Positions 1 to 9,174 of a stretch of DNA of 64,000 bases are shown here, piece after piece. Source of the stretch: Woeseiaceae bacterium (GTDB lineage Bacteria; Pseudomonadota; Gammaproteobacteria; Steroidobacterales; Woeseiaceae). The position numbers and the translations under genes were made by a program. Below the pieces are notes generated by a model. It made no database searches. It was given only the letters and a program-made list of their open reading frames with translations, and was not told where the DNA came from. The stretch spans positions 1 through 64,000 of the forward strand of contig JASJCM010000015.1 in NCBI GenBank assembly GCA_030065985.1, read 5' to 3'. Positions within the stretch are counted from its first letter, which is position 1, and each line of letters begins with the position of its first letter.

Positions 1-1343
1 GGAAAGCGCGTTCGCTCCCCGACCGTTGCAGCAAGCGTCCATTGGTTCGCCGCCGCCCAGCGCAGCCCCGCCGACCACCCGGTTGCGGAGAGCGATGGCT
101 GTGCGGGCTTGTCACCGGTCAGCGGCGTAACGGCGCGATCTCTCGCAAGACCGAACGTTGACGTCAACGTGTCCGTCAAGCGGACATCCGCCTCGGCGCC
201 GACAGTAAATAGCTGCTGACGAAAACGCAGTTCCGGCGATGCCAGCAGGTCGGCCGCTTCGCCGGTGAGCGTCTCGGACTCGAGCTGGTCGTGCGTACTC
301 TCTTGCGCCGTCGATACCAGGCGCAATGCGGCCTGATCAAATTCGTATGACAGGGTCATGCGCGCACCAACCGTGTCGTCTTCACCCTCTTCGCGCGCAC
401 CAAGCGCCGCGTACGAGTAGTCGGTATACGCGTCGATAGTCTGGTCGAACCACTGGCGCCAGCCCGTGAAACGAAGATCAGCGCGTTCGGAAATATCCCA
501 CGAACCGTTCAGGGTTGCCTGCGTCAGGTGCCAGTCAGGAACGCGCCAGAAGCGCGGGTTCGAAATCGCCGGATCGAGGTTCCCTTTGGCCGCAACGCCG
601 CGTTCAACGTCCGCATGCAACAGCGAAACTCGCAGGAAATATGAATCGCCCGAGTACGCCGTTGCCAGGTATACAGACCTTCCGGACAGATCTGTGTTGG
701 TACGCTCGCTATTGAGTGACGGATCGAAGGCAACACTCGATCGATCGGCAATTCGTTCCGCATCGCGTTCGATACTCGAAGCTCCGGCAACGAACGACCA
801 GCCGTTCTCCAGCCCGAGACCCGCAAGCGCATTGAGGTTACTGCTGCCGTGCGACCCTCGTTGGGCCTCCGCACGGAGCATGGTGCCAGTCTCTGGCACG
901 AACGTAAACAGGTCGACAGCGCCGGCCACTGCGTTCGCGCCGTATTCGATCGGCACCACACCGCGCTTGACCTCGAGCCGGTCGATCAGCCCGGCCGGCA
1001 GTAGCGCCAGGTCCGCGCGCCCGTCCCAGGGCGTTGCGAGCGGCGCGCCGTCGAGGAAAACCAGCGTCTGTCGCTCCTCCGCGCCACGAATGCGGATGAC
1101 GGACTCGCCGCGCGAATTCGTACGCAATGAGATGCCAGTGACGTTGCGGAAAACATCAGCCGTCGCAATTGGCTGAAATTCCTGCAGCGCCTCGTGATCC
1201 AGTACGAGCGACGGTGGCGATACCCGGTCCTCGGTCGGCGCCGCCGTTACGACGATTTCCTCAACCGAGCCATAGCCCTGCGCAGCGGCCGTCGCAGGGC
1301 CGATACTCAGCAACAGGAACAGGTTGCGGACAGAGCGTTTCAT
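1..1343 (-). CDS. TonB-dependent outer-membrane receptor, partial (C-terminal barrel outside window)
   Basis: Outer-membrane gated channel that uses TonB energy to import a ligand. The reading frame starts at the ATG complementary to 1341-1343 and stays open to the window edge, giving about 447 residues. It begins with a signal peptide (KRSVRNLFLLLSIGPATAAAQ), then a TonB-box-like EEIVVTA, then a plug domain (ADVFRNVTGISLRT, RIRGAEERQTLVFLDGAP, IDRLEVKRGVVPIEYGANAVAG) and the first barrel strands. It starts 9 bases after the stop of the cupin gene and lies downstream of glpT, so the three are probably co-transcribed. The substrate cannot be read from the plug; the GlpT neighbour suggests a glycerophospho-compound, but this is inference only. 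Overlapping plus-strand ORFs are shadows. Confidence 0.9.
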   Translation of the reverse strand, partial: MKRSVRNLFLLLSIGPATAAAQGYGSVEEIVVTAAPTEDRVSPPSLVLDHEALQEFQPIATADVFRNVTGISLRTNSRGESVIRIRGAEERQTLVFLDGAPLATPWDGRADLALLPAGLIDRLEVKRGVVPIEYGANAVAGAVDLFTFVPETGTMLRAEAQRGSHGSSNLNALAGLGLENGWSFVAGASSIERDAERIADRSSVAFDPSLNSERTNTDLSGRSVYLATAYSGDSYFLRVSLLHADVERGVAAKGNLDPAISNPRFWRVPDWHLTQATLNGSWDISERADLRFTGWRQWFDQTIDAYTDYSYAALGAREEGEDDTVGARMTLSYEFDQAALRLVSTAQESTHDQLESETLTGEAADLLASPELRFRQQLFTVGAEADVRLTDTLTSTFGLARDRAVTPLTGDKPAQPSLSATGWSAGLRWAAANQWTLAATVGERTRF

Positions 1344-1352
1344 CTGGTTGTT

Positions 1353-2042
1353 CTAGGCGTCAGCCGCGTTCAGGTAATGGTGGCCGGCAAGTTTAACGTA
1401 CAGGACGCAGCCGTGTTGGCTGCGCGGCGCATGCGCGCCGCCCGGCGGTAGTCGCAACCAGCTTCCTTGCGGATACCCGCCATCGCCGTCTTCGAATTCT
1501 CCGTCAATCACGAAGTATTCGACACCATCGTCATATGTCACCTGTTCCCGCGCGGTACCCGCATCCCAGCGCTCGAGGCGCATACGATCTTCGAAGCCAT
1601 CCTGCGCATACAGCGGCTTGTGCGCAATGCCCGGTTCGTCGGTTGGTTGCCAGTCGAGCGCGTTCACGTCGATGACGTGATGCTCGCGATCGCGACCCGG
1701 AAACTGCCGCAGCTTGACGAACAGCAGGCACCCGTCCTTCGAGAAAGGCGCGTGCTGGAATCCCTCAGGATTCAGCAGGTAGGTCCCGGCCGGCCAATCC
1801 CCGTGCTCATCGGAAAACACACCGTCGAGGACGAGGATTTCCTCGCCGTCGGGATGGTCATGCGCCGGGAATGACGAATCCGGTTCGTAACGCACAATAG
1901 ACGTCACCTGCCCGGACTCGGGCGGGCCGACCAGGTGCACGCGCTTGCGAAACACGGTGCCGCTCGGACTGGCCGCCCATTCCATCCCGTTGGTATCGAC
2001 AGCGGCTTTCGCCGACAGGTCGCCGTTTATCGCTTCGCTCAT
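1353..2042 (-). CDS. Double-cupin ChrR-like protein
   Basis: A 229-residue protein with two cupin folds of the ChrR anti-sigma type. The first cupin (about residues 40-105) carries a metal-type motif HDHPDGEEILVLDG, the second (about 150-225) a degenerate copy with YFVIDGEFEDGDG and a proline-glycine-rich turn. I chose the ATG at 2042 because GAGGT precedes it at good spacing; the longer frame upstream lies inside glpT. There is no zinc-binding N-terminal anti-sigma domain and no ECF sigma gene nearby, so it is more likely a small metal-dependent cupin enzyme or sensor than a true anti-sigma factor. It sits between glpT (gap 29 bases) and the TonB receptor (gap 9). Confidence 0.8.
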   Translation of the reverse strand: MSEAINGDLSAKAAVDTNGMEWAASPSGTVFRKRVHLVGPPESGQVTSIVRYEPDSSFPAHDHPDGEEILVLDGVFSDEHGDWPAGTYLLNPEGFQHAPFSKDGCLLFVKLRQFPGRDREHHVIDVNALDWQPTDEPGIAHKPLYAQDGFEDRMRLERWDAGTAREQVTYDDGVEYFVIDGEFEDGDGGYPQGSWLRLPPGGAHAPRSQHGCVLYVKLAGHHYLNAADA

Positions 2043-2071
2043 GATAAGTACCTCACCGCAGGTTAGTGCGA

Positions 2072-3403
2072 TCAGGCGTGCTGATAGTTCCGCATTGTCA
2101 GCGCGAGCAGTGCCATCGCGGCAACGCAGGCGCCCACGATCAGGGCGAATCCTGCGTCCCATCCCGCGCGGTCAACGACAGCACCAATAATCACGCTCGC
2201 ACCGACGGCACCGCCAACGTAGCCAAAGAGACCGGTGAAGCCGGCGGCCGTACCCGCTGCCTTCTTCGGTGCGAGATCGAGTGCATGGACGCCGATCAGC
2301 ATCACAGGACCGTAAATAAAGAAGCCAATACCAATCAGCATCGCGATGTCGAGGCGCGGGTTACCTGCCGGATTGAGCCAGTAAACGACAACGCAGATCA
2401 TCGTCGCGAGCATGAAGACGATCGACGCTGGCGCGCGGCGCCCGCCGAACACCTTGTCCGACATCCAGCCGCACAGCAGCGTGCCGGGGATGCCCGCAAA
2501 TTCATAGAACGCGTAGGCCCAGCCGGAATCGGCAAAAGAGAACCGCTTCACCTCGCCCAGGTACGTCGGCGCCCAGTCGAGTACGCCGTAGCGCACGAAG
2601 TACACGAACAGGTTCGCGACCGCGATGAACCAGAGCAGGCGATTGCGCAGAACGTATTTGATGAAGATATCGCGCGCCGAGAACTCGTGCTCGTGGTCGG
2701 GGTCGTAATCGAACGCCTTGGGGAAATCGTTGCGGTGCAGCTCGATCGCCGGCAAGCCTTGCGACTGAGGGGTGTCGCGAACCGTCAGTAGAATGAATGC
2801 GGCGACACCAAGCGCGAAGAAGCCATGCAGGTAAAGAATCGCGTGCCAGTCGGCGAACATGGCCATCGCAAGAATCGCCAGCGGCCCCACGAGCCCACCG
2901 CCGATGTTGTGCGCGACGTTCCAGATCGCCATCTTGGTGCCACGCTCGCCCGGTGAGAACCAGTGCGCCATGACACGGCCCGACGGCGGCCAACCCATGC
3001 CCTGGAACCAACCATTCAGCAGCAGCAGCGCAAACATCATGGCGACCGAACTCGTCGCCACCGGGGCCACCCCCATGAAAATCATGACCCCGGCCGAGCA
3101 GGTCAGTCCGAGCGCCATGAACGCACGCGCGTTACTGCGGTCAGAAACGCTGCCCATGATGAACTTCGAAAGGCCATAGGCAATCGACACACCCGACAGT
3201 GCCAGTCCGAGATCAGCCTTCGAATAGCCGAGTTCGATGAGGTTTGGCATTGCCAGCGTGAAGTTGCGCCGGACGAGGTAGTAGCCGGCATAGCCGATGA
3301 AGATGCCGAGGAAGACCTGGTAGCGCAGGCGCCGATACGTGCTGTCGACCTTCTCGGCCGGCAACGCTGCTTGATGGGACGGGGGTTTAAGTGGACCTAT
3401 CAC
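2072..3403 (-). CDS. glpT: Glycerol-3-phosphate:phosphate antiporter GlpT
   Basis: Inner-membrane MFS transporter that exchanges external glycerol-3-phosphate for internal phosphate. Nearly the whole length follows E. coli Glp[19 protein letters not shown], the signature [52 protein letters not shown] and [18 protein letters not shown]. The substrate-binding arginine region (YYLVRR) is kept. The GTG complementary to 3401-3403 gives 443 residues, close to the family length, and places the known N-terminal [20 protein letters not shown] at the start; the open frame continues upstream but would overlap the divergent gene at 3486. A cupin and a TonB receptor follow on the same strand. Confusion with UhpT is unlikely given the similarity. 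Confidence 0.93.
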   Translation of the reverse strand: MIGPLKPPSHQAALPAEKVDSTYRRLRYQVFLGIFIGYAGYYLVRRNFTLAMPNLIELGYSKADLGLALSGVSIAYGLSKFIMGSVSDRSNARAFMALGLTCSAGVMIFMGVAPVATSSVAMMFALLLLNGWFQGMGWPPSGRVMAHWFSPGERGTKMAIWNVAHNIGGGLVGPLAILAMAMFADWHAILYLHGFFALGVAAFILLTVRDTPQSQGLPAIELHRNDFPKAFDYDPDHEHEFSARDIFIKYVLRNRLLWFIAVANLFVYFVRYGVLDWAPTYLGEVKRFSFADSGWAYAFYEFAGIPGTLLCGWMSDKVFGGRRAPASIVFMLATMICVVVYWLNPAGNPRLDIAMLIGIGFFIYGPVMLIGVHALDLAPKKAAGTAAGFTGLFGYVGGAVGASVIIGAVVDRAGWDAGFALIVGACVAAMALLALTMRNYQHA

Positions 3404-3441
3404 GTGGCGCCAGCATAGAGCATCCACAAAACGGCAACAAA

Positions 3442-3447
3442 TATAAT
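3442..3447 (+). promoter_or_regulatory. Possible -10 element in divergent glpT / hypothetical region
   Basis: A TATAAT hexamer lies 38 bases before the ATG of the gene at 3486. The complementary strand reads ATTATA in the same AT-rich patch, so the patch could also serve glpT. I see no convincing -35 on either side. Confidence 0.35.
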
Positions 3448-3485
3448 AGGATGAGGCCGCCGAGAATCCGGCCACCACAAAAGCC

Positions 3486-4205
3486 ATGTCACTCAGCGCA
3501 AGAAAAACTGCCGCCAATCATTTCGTCGAACATATTCGTCGCAGCAATGAGCTGCACCGTGAATACCTCGACGACAGCGCCATGGCCGCGAGCTACGCGC
3601 AGTTGACGTCCTGGCAACACGATTACCTGATGCCCTTCTTCGACGACCTGTTCGATTACGAAGGCTACGAAGAAGCGATCGAATTCGTCGTCAGTGACCT
3701 GTCGGGCACGACCATTGCCAGCCGCGACCGGGACATCGAACGAGCGGCGCCGATCTTCATCCGGCTGCTACCGACTATGGCGCTGCAAACACTGGCCGCT
3801 GGCGCCGAGATGAATTCGCGAGTCCTCGAGATAAACCTCGCCATGTGTCGTCGCCTGATCGCAGACGGCGTCTTTCCCGGTACCCTGTCGGAAAGCGAAT
3901 ACCTGCCGGCTTTGCGCGCGGCAACGACCGTTGAGGAATGCCTTGGCATCATCAATATCCTCAGCCAGCTCGGCGAGAATCTCGACAAGCTGGTCCGGGT
4001 ACCGTTGATCGGCGGCACATTGCGCGCCATGCGCGCTCCGGCGCACGCCATGGGCTACGGGTCGCTGCACGGTTTTCTCGACTATGGGTTCAGGACATTC
4101 AAGGCGATTCCGGACGTTCCCGCCTTCCTCGAGGTCGTGCTCGGACGCGCGGCAGAAGTCTTTGAAAACTCGTTTGCGCCCCAGGCGCCGGGTGACGTCA
4201 CGTAA
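3486..4205 (+). CDS. Conserved hypothetical protein, helical, function unknown
   Basis: A 239-residue, largely helical, soluble-looking protein without signal peptide or membrane segment. I do not recognise a family. Visible features are an N-terminal stretch rich in charged residues ([18 protein letters not shown]), an aspartate-rich [37 protein letters not shown] around residues 70-90, and a C-terminal half with [12 protein letters not shown]. The ATG at 3486 follows an AT-rich patch with a TATAAT. It converges on the CoA-transferase gene, with an 8-base overlap of the 3 prime ends, and is divergent from glpT. Codon use resembles its neighbours, so it is probably a native gene. Confidence 0.7.
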   Translation: MSLSARKTAANHFVEHIRRSNELHREYLDDSAMAASYAQLTSWQHDYLMPFFDDLFDYEGYEEAIEFVVSDLSGTTIASRDRDIERAAPIFIRLLPTMALQTLAAGAEMNSRVLEINLAMCRRLIADGVFPGTLSESEYLPALRAATTVEECLGIINILSQLGENLDKLVRVPLIGGTLRAMRAPAHAMGYGSLHGFLDYGFRTFKAIPDVPAFLEVVLGRAAEVFENSFAPQAPGDVT

Positions 4206-5331
4206 GGCAGCCGGACTTCCGTAACGACTCGATCTCCGTCTCGTCGAAACCCGCTTCGACAAGCACGTCCTCAGTATCGCTGCCGAGCGGACGATTGCCG
4301 TGGCGAATCTCGGAGGGGGTACGATCGAAGCGCGGCGCCGGCGCCGGCTGCAGGAGTCCATCAACGTCGACGTAGGTCTCTCGCGCCGCATTGTGTGGAT
4401 GCTCCGGTGCTTCCTGCAGCGACAAGACCGGCGCGAAACACACGTCCGTTCCCTCGAGCAGCTCGCACCATTCGTCACGAGTCTTTTGCCTGAACACTTC
4501 AGCGAGCGCCACCCTGAGCTCCGGCCAGCGTTGTTGGTCCAGCTGGCGCGCGAATTTGTCGGGATTCAGCTCCGCAAGTTCGATGAGTTGGGCATAGAAC
4601 TGCGGCTCGATCGAACCGATAGACACGTACTTGCCATCGGCCGTTTCGTAACATCCGTAGAAATGCGCACCGCCGTCGAGGATATTGGCGCCGCGTCGAT
4701 CGACATTGTGCAAGCCCATCGCCGAGAACCCGTGGAACATCCACATCATTAGTGCAGAGCCGTCCGTCATGGCCGCATCCACGACCTGGCCCTGCCCCGA
4801 TGCCCTGCTCTCGTAAAGTGCCGCAAGAATGCCAAGTGCGAGCAACATGCCGCCACCGCCCATGTCCCCGACCAGGTTAAGCGGCGGCACTGGCGGCTCA
4901 CCCGCAGTACCGATCGCGTGCAGCACGCCGGTCAGGGAGATGTAATTGATGTCGTGTCCTGCGGCCTGCGCGAGCGGGCCATCCTGCCCCCAGCCTGTCA
5001 TGCGCCCGTACACCAGGGCCGGATTGCGTGCGCGGCACTCCTCGGGGCCAATGCCCAGTCGCTCCACGACGCCGGGCCGAAACCCCTCGGTTACGACATC
5101 CGCCGTCTCGGCAAGCCGCAAGAATGCATCAACACCCTGTGGAGACTTCAGGTCGAGCGCGATCGAACGCTTGCCGCGGTAGCTCGGGTCGCTGCGGGTC
5201 ATCGGCGTGTCTTGCGAAGCGCGTTCGACCCGTATTACGTCAGCGCCCATGTCGGCGAGGATCATTCCCGTCATCGGGCTGGCCCCGATCGCGGCAACTT
5301 CCAGAACGCGGACCCCCGCTAATGGCCCCAC
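4198..5331 (-). CDS. CaiB/BaiF-family CoA-transferase (alpha-methylacyl-CoA racemase-like)
   Basis: A class III CoA-transferase family enzyme of 377 residues, the size of alpha-methylacyl-CoA racemases and single-domain transferases. The N-terminal Rossmann part reads GVRVLEVAAIGASPMTGMILADMGADVIRVER, followed by KRSIALDLKSPQG, the family hallmark. FRPGVVERLGIGPE and YGRMTGWGQDGPLAQAAGHDINY include the aspartate expected for the acyl-CoA or racemase active site. Its substrate is probably a branched or bile-acid-like acyl-CoA, or it transfers CoA between acids; the sequence alone does not decide. The start is GTG at 5331, 19 bases after the stop of gpsA, so it is probably the last gene of a plsB-gpsA operon. 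Confidence 0.87.
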   Translation of the reverse strand: MGPLAGVRVLEVAAIGASPMTGMILADMGADVIRVERASQDTPMTRSDPSYRGKRSIALDLKSPQGVDAFLRLAETADVVTEGFRPGVVERLGIGPEECRARNPALVYGRMTGWGQDGPLAQAAGHDINYISLTGVLHAIGTAGEPPVPPLNLVGDMGGGGMLLALGILAALYESRASGQGQVVDAAMTDGSALMMWMFHGFSAMGLHNVDRRGANILDGGAHFYGCYETADGKYVSIGSIEPQFYAQLIELAELNPDKFARQLDQQRWPELRVALAEVFRQKTRDEWCELLEGTDVCFAPVLSLQEAPEHPHNAARETYVDVDGLLQPAPAPRFDRTPSEIRHGNRPLGSDTEDVLVEAGFDETEIESLRKSGCLT

Positions 5332-5350
5332 CTATGACTCTCCCCGCCGC

Positions 5351-6352
5351 TCAACCTGGATCGGATTCGGCGCCAGCAGCAGTGCGCAGCAATCCGCGGA
5401 ACGCCTGCTGCGGCGTGCTGTTGCCTTGCACCACCTCGAATACCTCGCGCGCGATTGGCATGTCCACACCGTACTTGTCGGCGAGCGCCATAACTGCCGG
5501 TGCGCTCTTGACGCCTTCGGCGACCATAAACATCTCGTCGATGATTTCCTGGATGGAGCGACCGCGACCGAGCTCGTAGCCAACCGTGCGATTGCGACTC
5601 TGCGAACTTGTGCACGTTGCGATCAGGTCGCCCATGCCGGCAAGCCCTGCAAACGTCTGCGGCTCGCCACCCATCGCGACGCCAAGCCGCGTAATTTCGG
5701 CGAGCCCTCGCGTGATGACGCCGGCGCGCGTGTTGTCACCGGCACCGAGCCCGTCTCCCATACCGGCCGCAATAGCAATGATGTTCTTGAGGACGCCGCC
5801 AGCCTCGCAACCGATCACATCATGGTTCGTATAGATGCGGAACAACCCGCAGGAAAACAGCTTCTGTAGTTCGCGAACAATGACTTCGTCCTCCATCGCA
5901 ATCACGCTCGCAGCCGCGTAGCCGGCCATGATCTCGCGCGCGAGGTTTGGCCCGGTCAATACGCCGGCCGGGTGCCCGGGAAGCACATCGTCAATGATCT
6001 CGGTCATGCGCATGTCGGTTTCAAGCTCGATGCCCTTACTCAGGCTGATGACCGGCACCCATGGACGTATGTGGGGCCGAACCATCTCCAGCACGCCGCG
6101 GAACGCCTGCGACGGAATGCCCATGATGATGACGTCCATGCCCGCAATGGCTTCCTCGATATCGGTGGTCGCGATCATTTGCTCCGGCAGGGTGGCGTCC
6201 GGCAGAAAACGCTTGTTGGTGTGATGCGTGTTGATCTCATCGACGGTTTCCTGCTTGCGCGCCCACAGCGTCACAGGCGCATTGCGTGCAACCAGCGCGG
6301 CGACCGTCGTCCCCCAGGAACCGCCACCCATCAGTCCGGCTTTCAGTTTCAT
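5351..6352 (-). CDS. gpsA: NAD(P)+-dependent glycerol-3-phosphate dehydrogenase
   Basis: Cytosolic enzyme reducing dihydroxyacetone phosphate to sn-glycerol-3-phosphate, the backbone precursor of phospholipids. At 333 residues it has the expected size. Visible motifs are the dinucleotide fold GGGSWGTTVAALVARN near the N-terminus, the conserved VISLSKGIE, GPNLAREI with the family asparagine, the catalytic lysine region CEAGGVLKNIIAIAAGMGDG, and TRGLAEITRLG plus GMGDLIATCTSSQSRN. The ATG overlaps the plsB stop by four bases (ATGA), indicating translational coupling: GpsA makes the substrate that PlsB acylates. Confidence 0.97.
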   Translation of the reverse strand: MKLKAGLMGGGSWGTTVAALVARNAPVTLWARKQETVDEINTHHTNKRFLPDATLPEQMIATTDIEEAIAGMDVIIMGIPSQAFRGVLEMVRPHIRPWVPVISLSKGIELETDMRMTEIIDDVLPGHPAGVLTGPNLAREIMAGYAAASVIAMEDEVIVRELQKLFSCGLFRIYTNHDVIGCEAGGVLKNIIAIAAGMGDGLGAGDNTRAGVITRGLAEITRLGVAMGGEPQTFAGLAGMGDLIATCTSSQSRNRTVGYELGRGRSIQEIIDEMFMVAEGVKSAPAVMALADKYGVDMPIAREVFEVVQGNSTPQQAFRGLLRTAAGAESDPG

Positions 6353-8700
6353 GCCTTCTTCCTCCCCACATCGCCCGCCTTTGCAAGCGACTCGATAACA
6401 TCAAGCTGCGCGGACAGCTGCTCGAATTCCTCCGCAATTGCAACGCGCTTGCCGTTGATCGACGCATCACCCTCACCTGTCAGGCCCAGGTTGCTGAACA
6501 GCCTGTAGCCATTGCTGAATAGCAGCTTCGCAATGGATGCCTTGCTGCTGACTCGGCGCTGCAGGTAGCGCTGATGGCCGAGTTTCAACGACGCATTGAC
6601 GCAGTCCTTCTCGTCGATACCGGCGCCGGGTTCGAGCTGCGCAAGAACCCCGGCAACGACCCCGTAGGCTTCGATGTACGGCAGCAGGCTCGCGTGTGCG
6701 ATCAGTGGCCGCATCCCGGCGAGCAAGTCGGTTACCTGCTTGCGGGTACCTGAGAGCGACTCCTGCCAGTCCGCGTTGTAACGCGACAGCTCCTCGTCAA
6801 TCTGTTGCCGAAACTCGTCTTTTGGCGAATAGAAGAACTCGAACTTGAGCAAATCGCGCAGTCTGTCGGTTGCTGTCCAGAACGCATCGAGCCTGTCCGC
6901 GGGTCGACGGTCCAGTACGCTGGCCCAGGCAAGCTCGCTGATCGCCTTGTTGACGAAGTAATGCACGATCGTGTTGCGGTAGTAGCTCGCGACCGGGTAG
7001 CGGTCTTCGTCAATGCTGTAGACCGGCTCTGGCCCTTCGTCGTATCGCGAGATCAGCTTGCGATCCAGCACGATCTTCGCGAGTGCCTGAATCTCGTCGT
7101 CGTCGCCGTAGTGGAGGCTGCTCGTCATACGAATTTTGCGCTCACGCAGCCAGCCGAACAGCTCGAGCACGGCTTCGGTAAGCTCATCGAGCGTCAACGC
7201 GCGAGGTGCTGCCGCCAGCAACGCCATGCAACCAATCGCAGGGAACGTCACAGGCGTCATGTTGTTGACACGAACCGCGACCTCGAAGGCGATCTTGTGC
7301 AGATCGATCGAATCTGGCGGCGGGGTCGTGCCCTTGATCGCGACGGGCGCGCCGATATCGAGGTAGACGCTGCCTTTCGGGGCACGCATCTTGCGCAGGT
7401 AGCCGACCAACCAGCTAAACGACTCAGGGCGCTTCTTCTTGCCGGCCTGCTCCCTCGCGTATTCGCTGGCCTCGCCGATCAGGTCGTAGCTGATCGAGAC
7501 CGGGACGAAATGCAGGTCAGTTGTATGCGTGGCGTGCGCAGCCTCGACGACATATTTCATCAGGCCGTATTTGGGTGGCATGAGCTTGCCGACACGCGAG
7601 CGCGTGCCTTCGAACGACCAGGTCAGCGGAAAACGCTTCTCCATCAGGTAGCCGAGATAGTGGCGGAAGACGAGTTTGTAGACCGGGTTGTCCTGGAATG
7701 ACCTGCGTATGTAGATGATGCCTGACCGACGCCCCATTATGCCGAGACCCGGCACGGCCATATTGATGCCACCGAATGAGTGCGGCGCTGGCAGATCGTT
7801 TTCATAGAGCACCGATATGACGGCAACCGCGTCGATGTGCGATTTGTGCGTCCAGAGTAGCGCTGTTGGATGATCGCGCATGATCTTGCGCAGGCGCTCG
7901 ATGTCTGCGGGATCAACAACAATCTCTTTGCTGTAGCCGAGCGACACGATCGAGCGCGTGATCTTGCCCATCCAGTCGATGAAGAAGGAGTTCGGCTGCG
8001 CGATCATCTCCTTCATGTACTTGTCCGCTCTAGCTCGCAAGGCGTGCACAGGCTCGCCGAGTTCCTTCGACAGGTCCTTCAGGGCGCGGCGGAATTTCGG
8101 GCTGGAACGCACGCCGTGAGCGACGTAGTGCGGCACCTTGTAGCGGTTGCCGCGAACGCGACGCTCCGCAATGTCCAGAGCGACACCGGCGCGTCGAACC
8201 ACGAACGCGGCGAAGTTATCATCCTCCGGCGATGCTTCGCGGCCTTCCTGCAGCGTTTCGTAGGCGGCACGCAACTCGCCCAGCGTCGCGGAGGCACCTG
8301 CGACCGGTTGGGCTCTGTCGGGGTCCAGCTTGAGGATAGTACTCGCCACCCACCGCCGCGGATGACGCGGGTCGCCGGCAAGCAGGTCGCGCAGGCGCGG
8401 GCCCGGGCGACGTCTCGATTTTGGCGGCAGCCAGACGACACGCAGTGGTACGACCCGCATGTCATCGGGCCCGTCAAGAAACTCCGGCAAACCACCCACC
8501 TCGAGCCGGCCTTTCTTTCCGAACAGGACCGACAGCGCCACCTGCTTCGACTCCGGCTTTGCCGCGTCAGACCCGTCGCGCGTCGAGCTGTACCACTGCT
8601 CGAGCAATGTCTGTTCGACGCTGTGCGCTGCGTCCAGCAGGAACAGAACCGACTCTGCGGGCGGTTCTGGCCATGGGCTGGCGGATTGCGGCTCTGGCAT
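6349..8700 (-). CDS. plsB: Glycerol-3-phosphate 1-O-acyltransferase PlsB
   Basis: Membrane-associated acyltransferase that starts phospholipid synthesis by acylating position 1 of glycerol-3-phosphate. The 783 residues match the size of PlsB (807 in E. coli). The four acyltransferase blocks are visible: HKSHID (HX4D catalytic motif, about residue 283), GIIYIRRSF, SFEGTRSRVGKLMPPKYG with the glycerol-phosphate-binding arginine region, and FVPVSISYD. Block I differs from the E. coli HRSHMD only conservatively. The N-terminal 240 residues contain much divergent, charged sequence. The ATG at 8700 begins a plsB-gpsA-CoA-transferase operon. With GlpT close by, the region groups import, synthesis and use of glycerol-3-phosphate. 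Confidence 0.94.
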   Translation of the reverse strand: MPEPQSASPWPEPPAESVLFLLDAAHSVEQTLLEQWYSSTRDGSDAAKPESKQVALSVLFGKKGRLEVGGLPEFLDGPDDMRVVPLRVVWLPPKSRRRPGPRLRDLLAGDPRHPRRWVASTILKLDPDRAQPVAGASATLGELRAAYETLQEGREASPEDDNFAAFVVRRAGVALDIAERRVRGNRYKVPHYVAHGVRSSPKFRRALKDLSKELGEPVHALRARADKYMKEMIAQPNSFFIDWMGKITRSIVSLGYSKEIVVDPADIERLRKIMRDHPTALLWTHKSHIDAVAVISVLYENDLPAPHSFGGINMAVPGLGIMGRRSGIIYIRRSFQDNPVYKLVFRHYLGYLMEKRFPLTWSFEGTRSRVGKLMPPKYGLMKYVVEAAHATHTTDLHFVPVSISYDLIGEASEYAREQAGKKKRPESFSWLVGYLRKMRAPKGSVYLDIGAPVAIKGTTPPPDSIDLHKIAFEVAVRVNNMTPVTFPAIGCMALLAAAPRALTLDELTEAVLELFGWLRERKIRMTSSLHYGDDDEIQALAKIVLDRKLISRYDEGPEPVYSIDEDRYPVASYYRNTIVHYFVNKAISELAWASVLDRRPADRLDAFWTATDRLRDLLKFEFFYSPKDEFRQQIDEELSRYNADWQESLSGTRKQVTDLLAGMRPLIAHASLLPYIEAYGVVAGVLAQLEPGAGIDEKDCVNASLKLGHQRYLQRRVSSKASIAKLLFSNGYRLFSNLGLTGEGDASINGKRVAIAEEFEQLSAQLDVIESLAKAGDVGRKKA

Positions 8701-8784
8701 CGGTTGATCCTGTCTCGGGCGCGCTCTGCAGGCGGCGTCTTGTTTTGTCTAGTGTAACGCCAATAGGCGGAAGCGGCGCGAAAA

Positions 8785-8812
8785 TTGACTGCCTTGGCGG
8801 TTAGGCTAAGAT
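8785..8812 (+). promoter_or_regulatory. Sigma-70-like promoter for the DUF6489-like gene
   Basis: TTGACT at 8785-8790 and TAAGAT at 8807-8812 are separated by 16 bases. This would start transcription near 8819, about 70 bases before the ATG at 8890. It is divergent from plsB. Confidence 0.5.
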
Positions 8813-8889
8813 CGGACTTTCGCCCTTAGTCACCGGGGCATCGTCGCGCCACGCCGGCGCCAGCGTCGCCCCAAAGCGAAGCAGAGACC

Positions 8890-9171
8890 ATGAAAATCAG
8901 AGTGGAATTCGAGCTGACACCCCAGGAATTCAGGGAGTCACTTGGCTTGCCGAATATCTCCGGCCTGCAGGACGAAGCACTGTCGATGCTGAAGGACCGC
9001 ATAGGCAGCGACATCGATGCCATTGACTTGAACAAGGTCGTCGGGTCTTGGTTCAGCCATGGCATCGAGGCGTCGAAGAAAGTCCAGGAGCTTGTCACTG
9101 CGGCTGCGTCCGCCGTGCTTGCCCGTGAAATGGAAGACAGCGAACAGGACGGGGACGACAACAACGAATAG
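8890..9171 (+). CDS. Small DUF6489-like protein
   Basis: A 93-residue acidic protein that resembles small DUF6489-type proteins: it opens MKIRVEFELTPQEFRESLGLPNISGLQ, where the beta-strand plus 'TP.E.R..LGLP' signature is seen, then an amphipathic helix with FSHGIEASKKVQELVTAAASAVL. The latter segment looks phasin-like (alanine-rich amphipathic helix), so membrane- or granule-surface binding is possible. The tail is strongly acidic (EDSEQDGDDNNE). A recognisable promoter lies upstream, and the gene converges on fabR with a 3-base gap. The function of the family is not established; assignment is by eye. Confidence 0.65.
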   Translation: MKIRVEFELTPQEFRESLGLPNISGLQDEALSMLKDRIGSDIDAIDLNKVVGSWFSHGIEASKKVQELVTAAASAVLAREMEDSEQDGDDNNE

Positions 9172-9174
9172 TCG

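Noticed and set aside
466-1176. 236-residue plus-strand open frame
   Set aside because: It is antisense to the TonB receptor, lacks a family pattern and has arginine/serine-rich composition typical of a shadow frame in GC-rich DNA.
2043-2162. Extended N-terminus of the cupin gene (to 2162)
   Set aside because: It would overlap the glpT coding end and lacks a Shine-Dalgarno; the ATG at 2042 has GAGGT.
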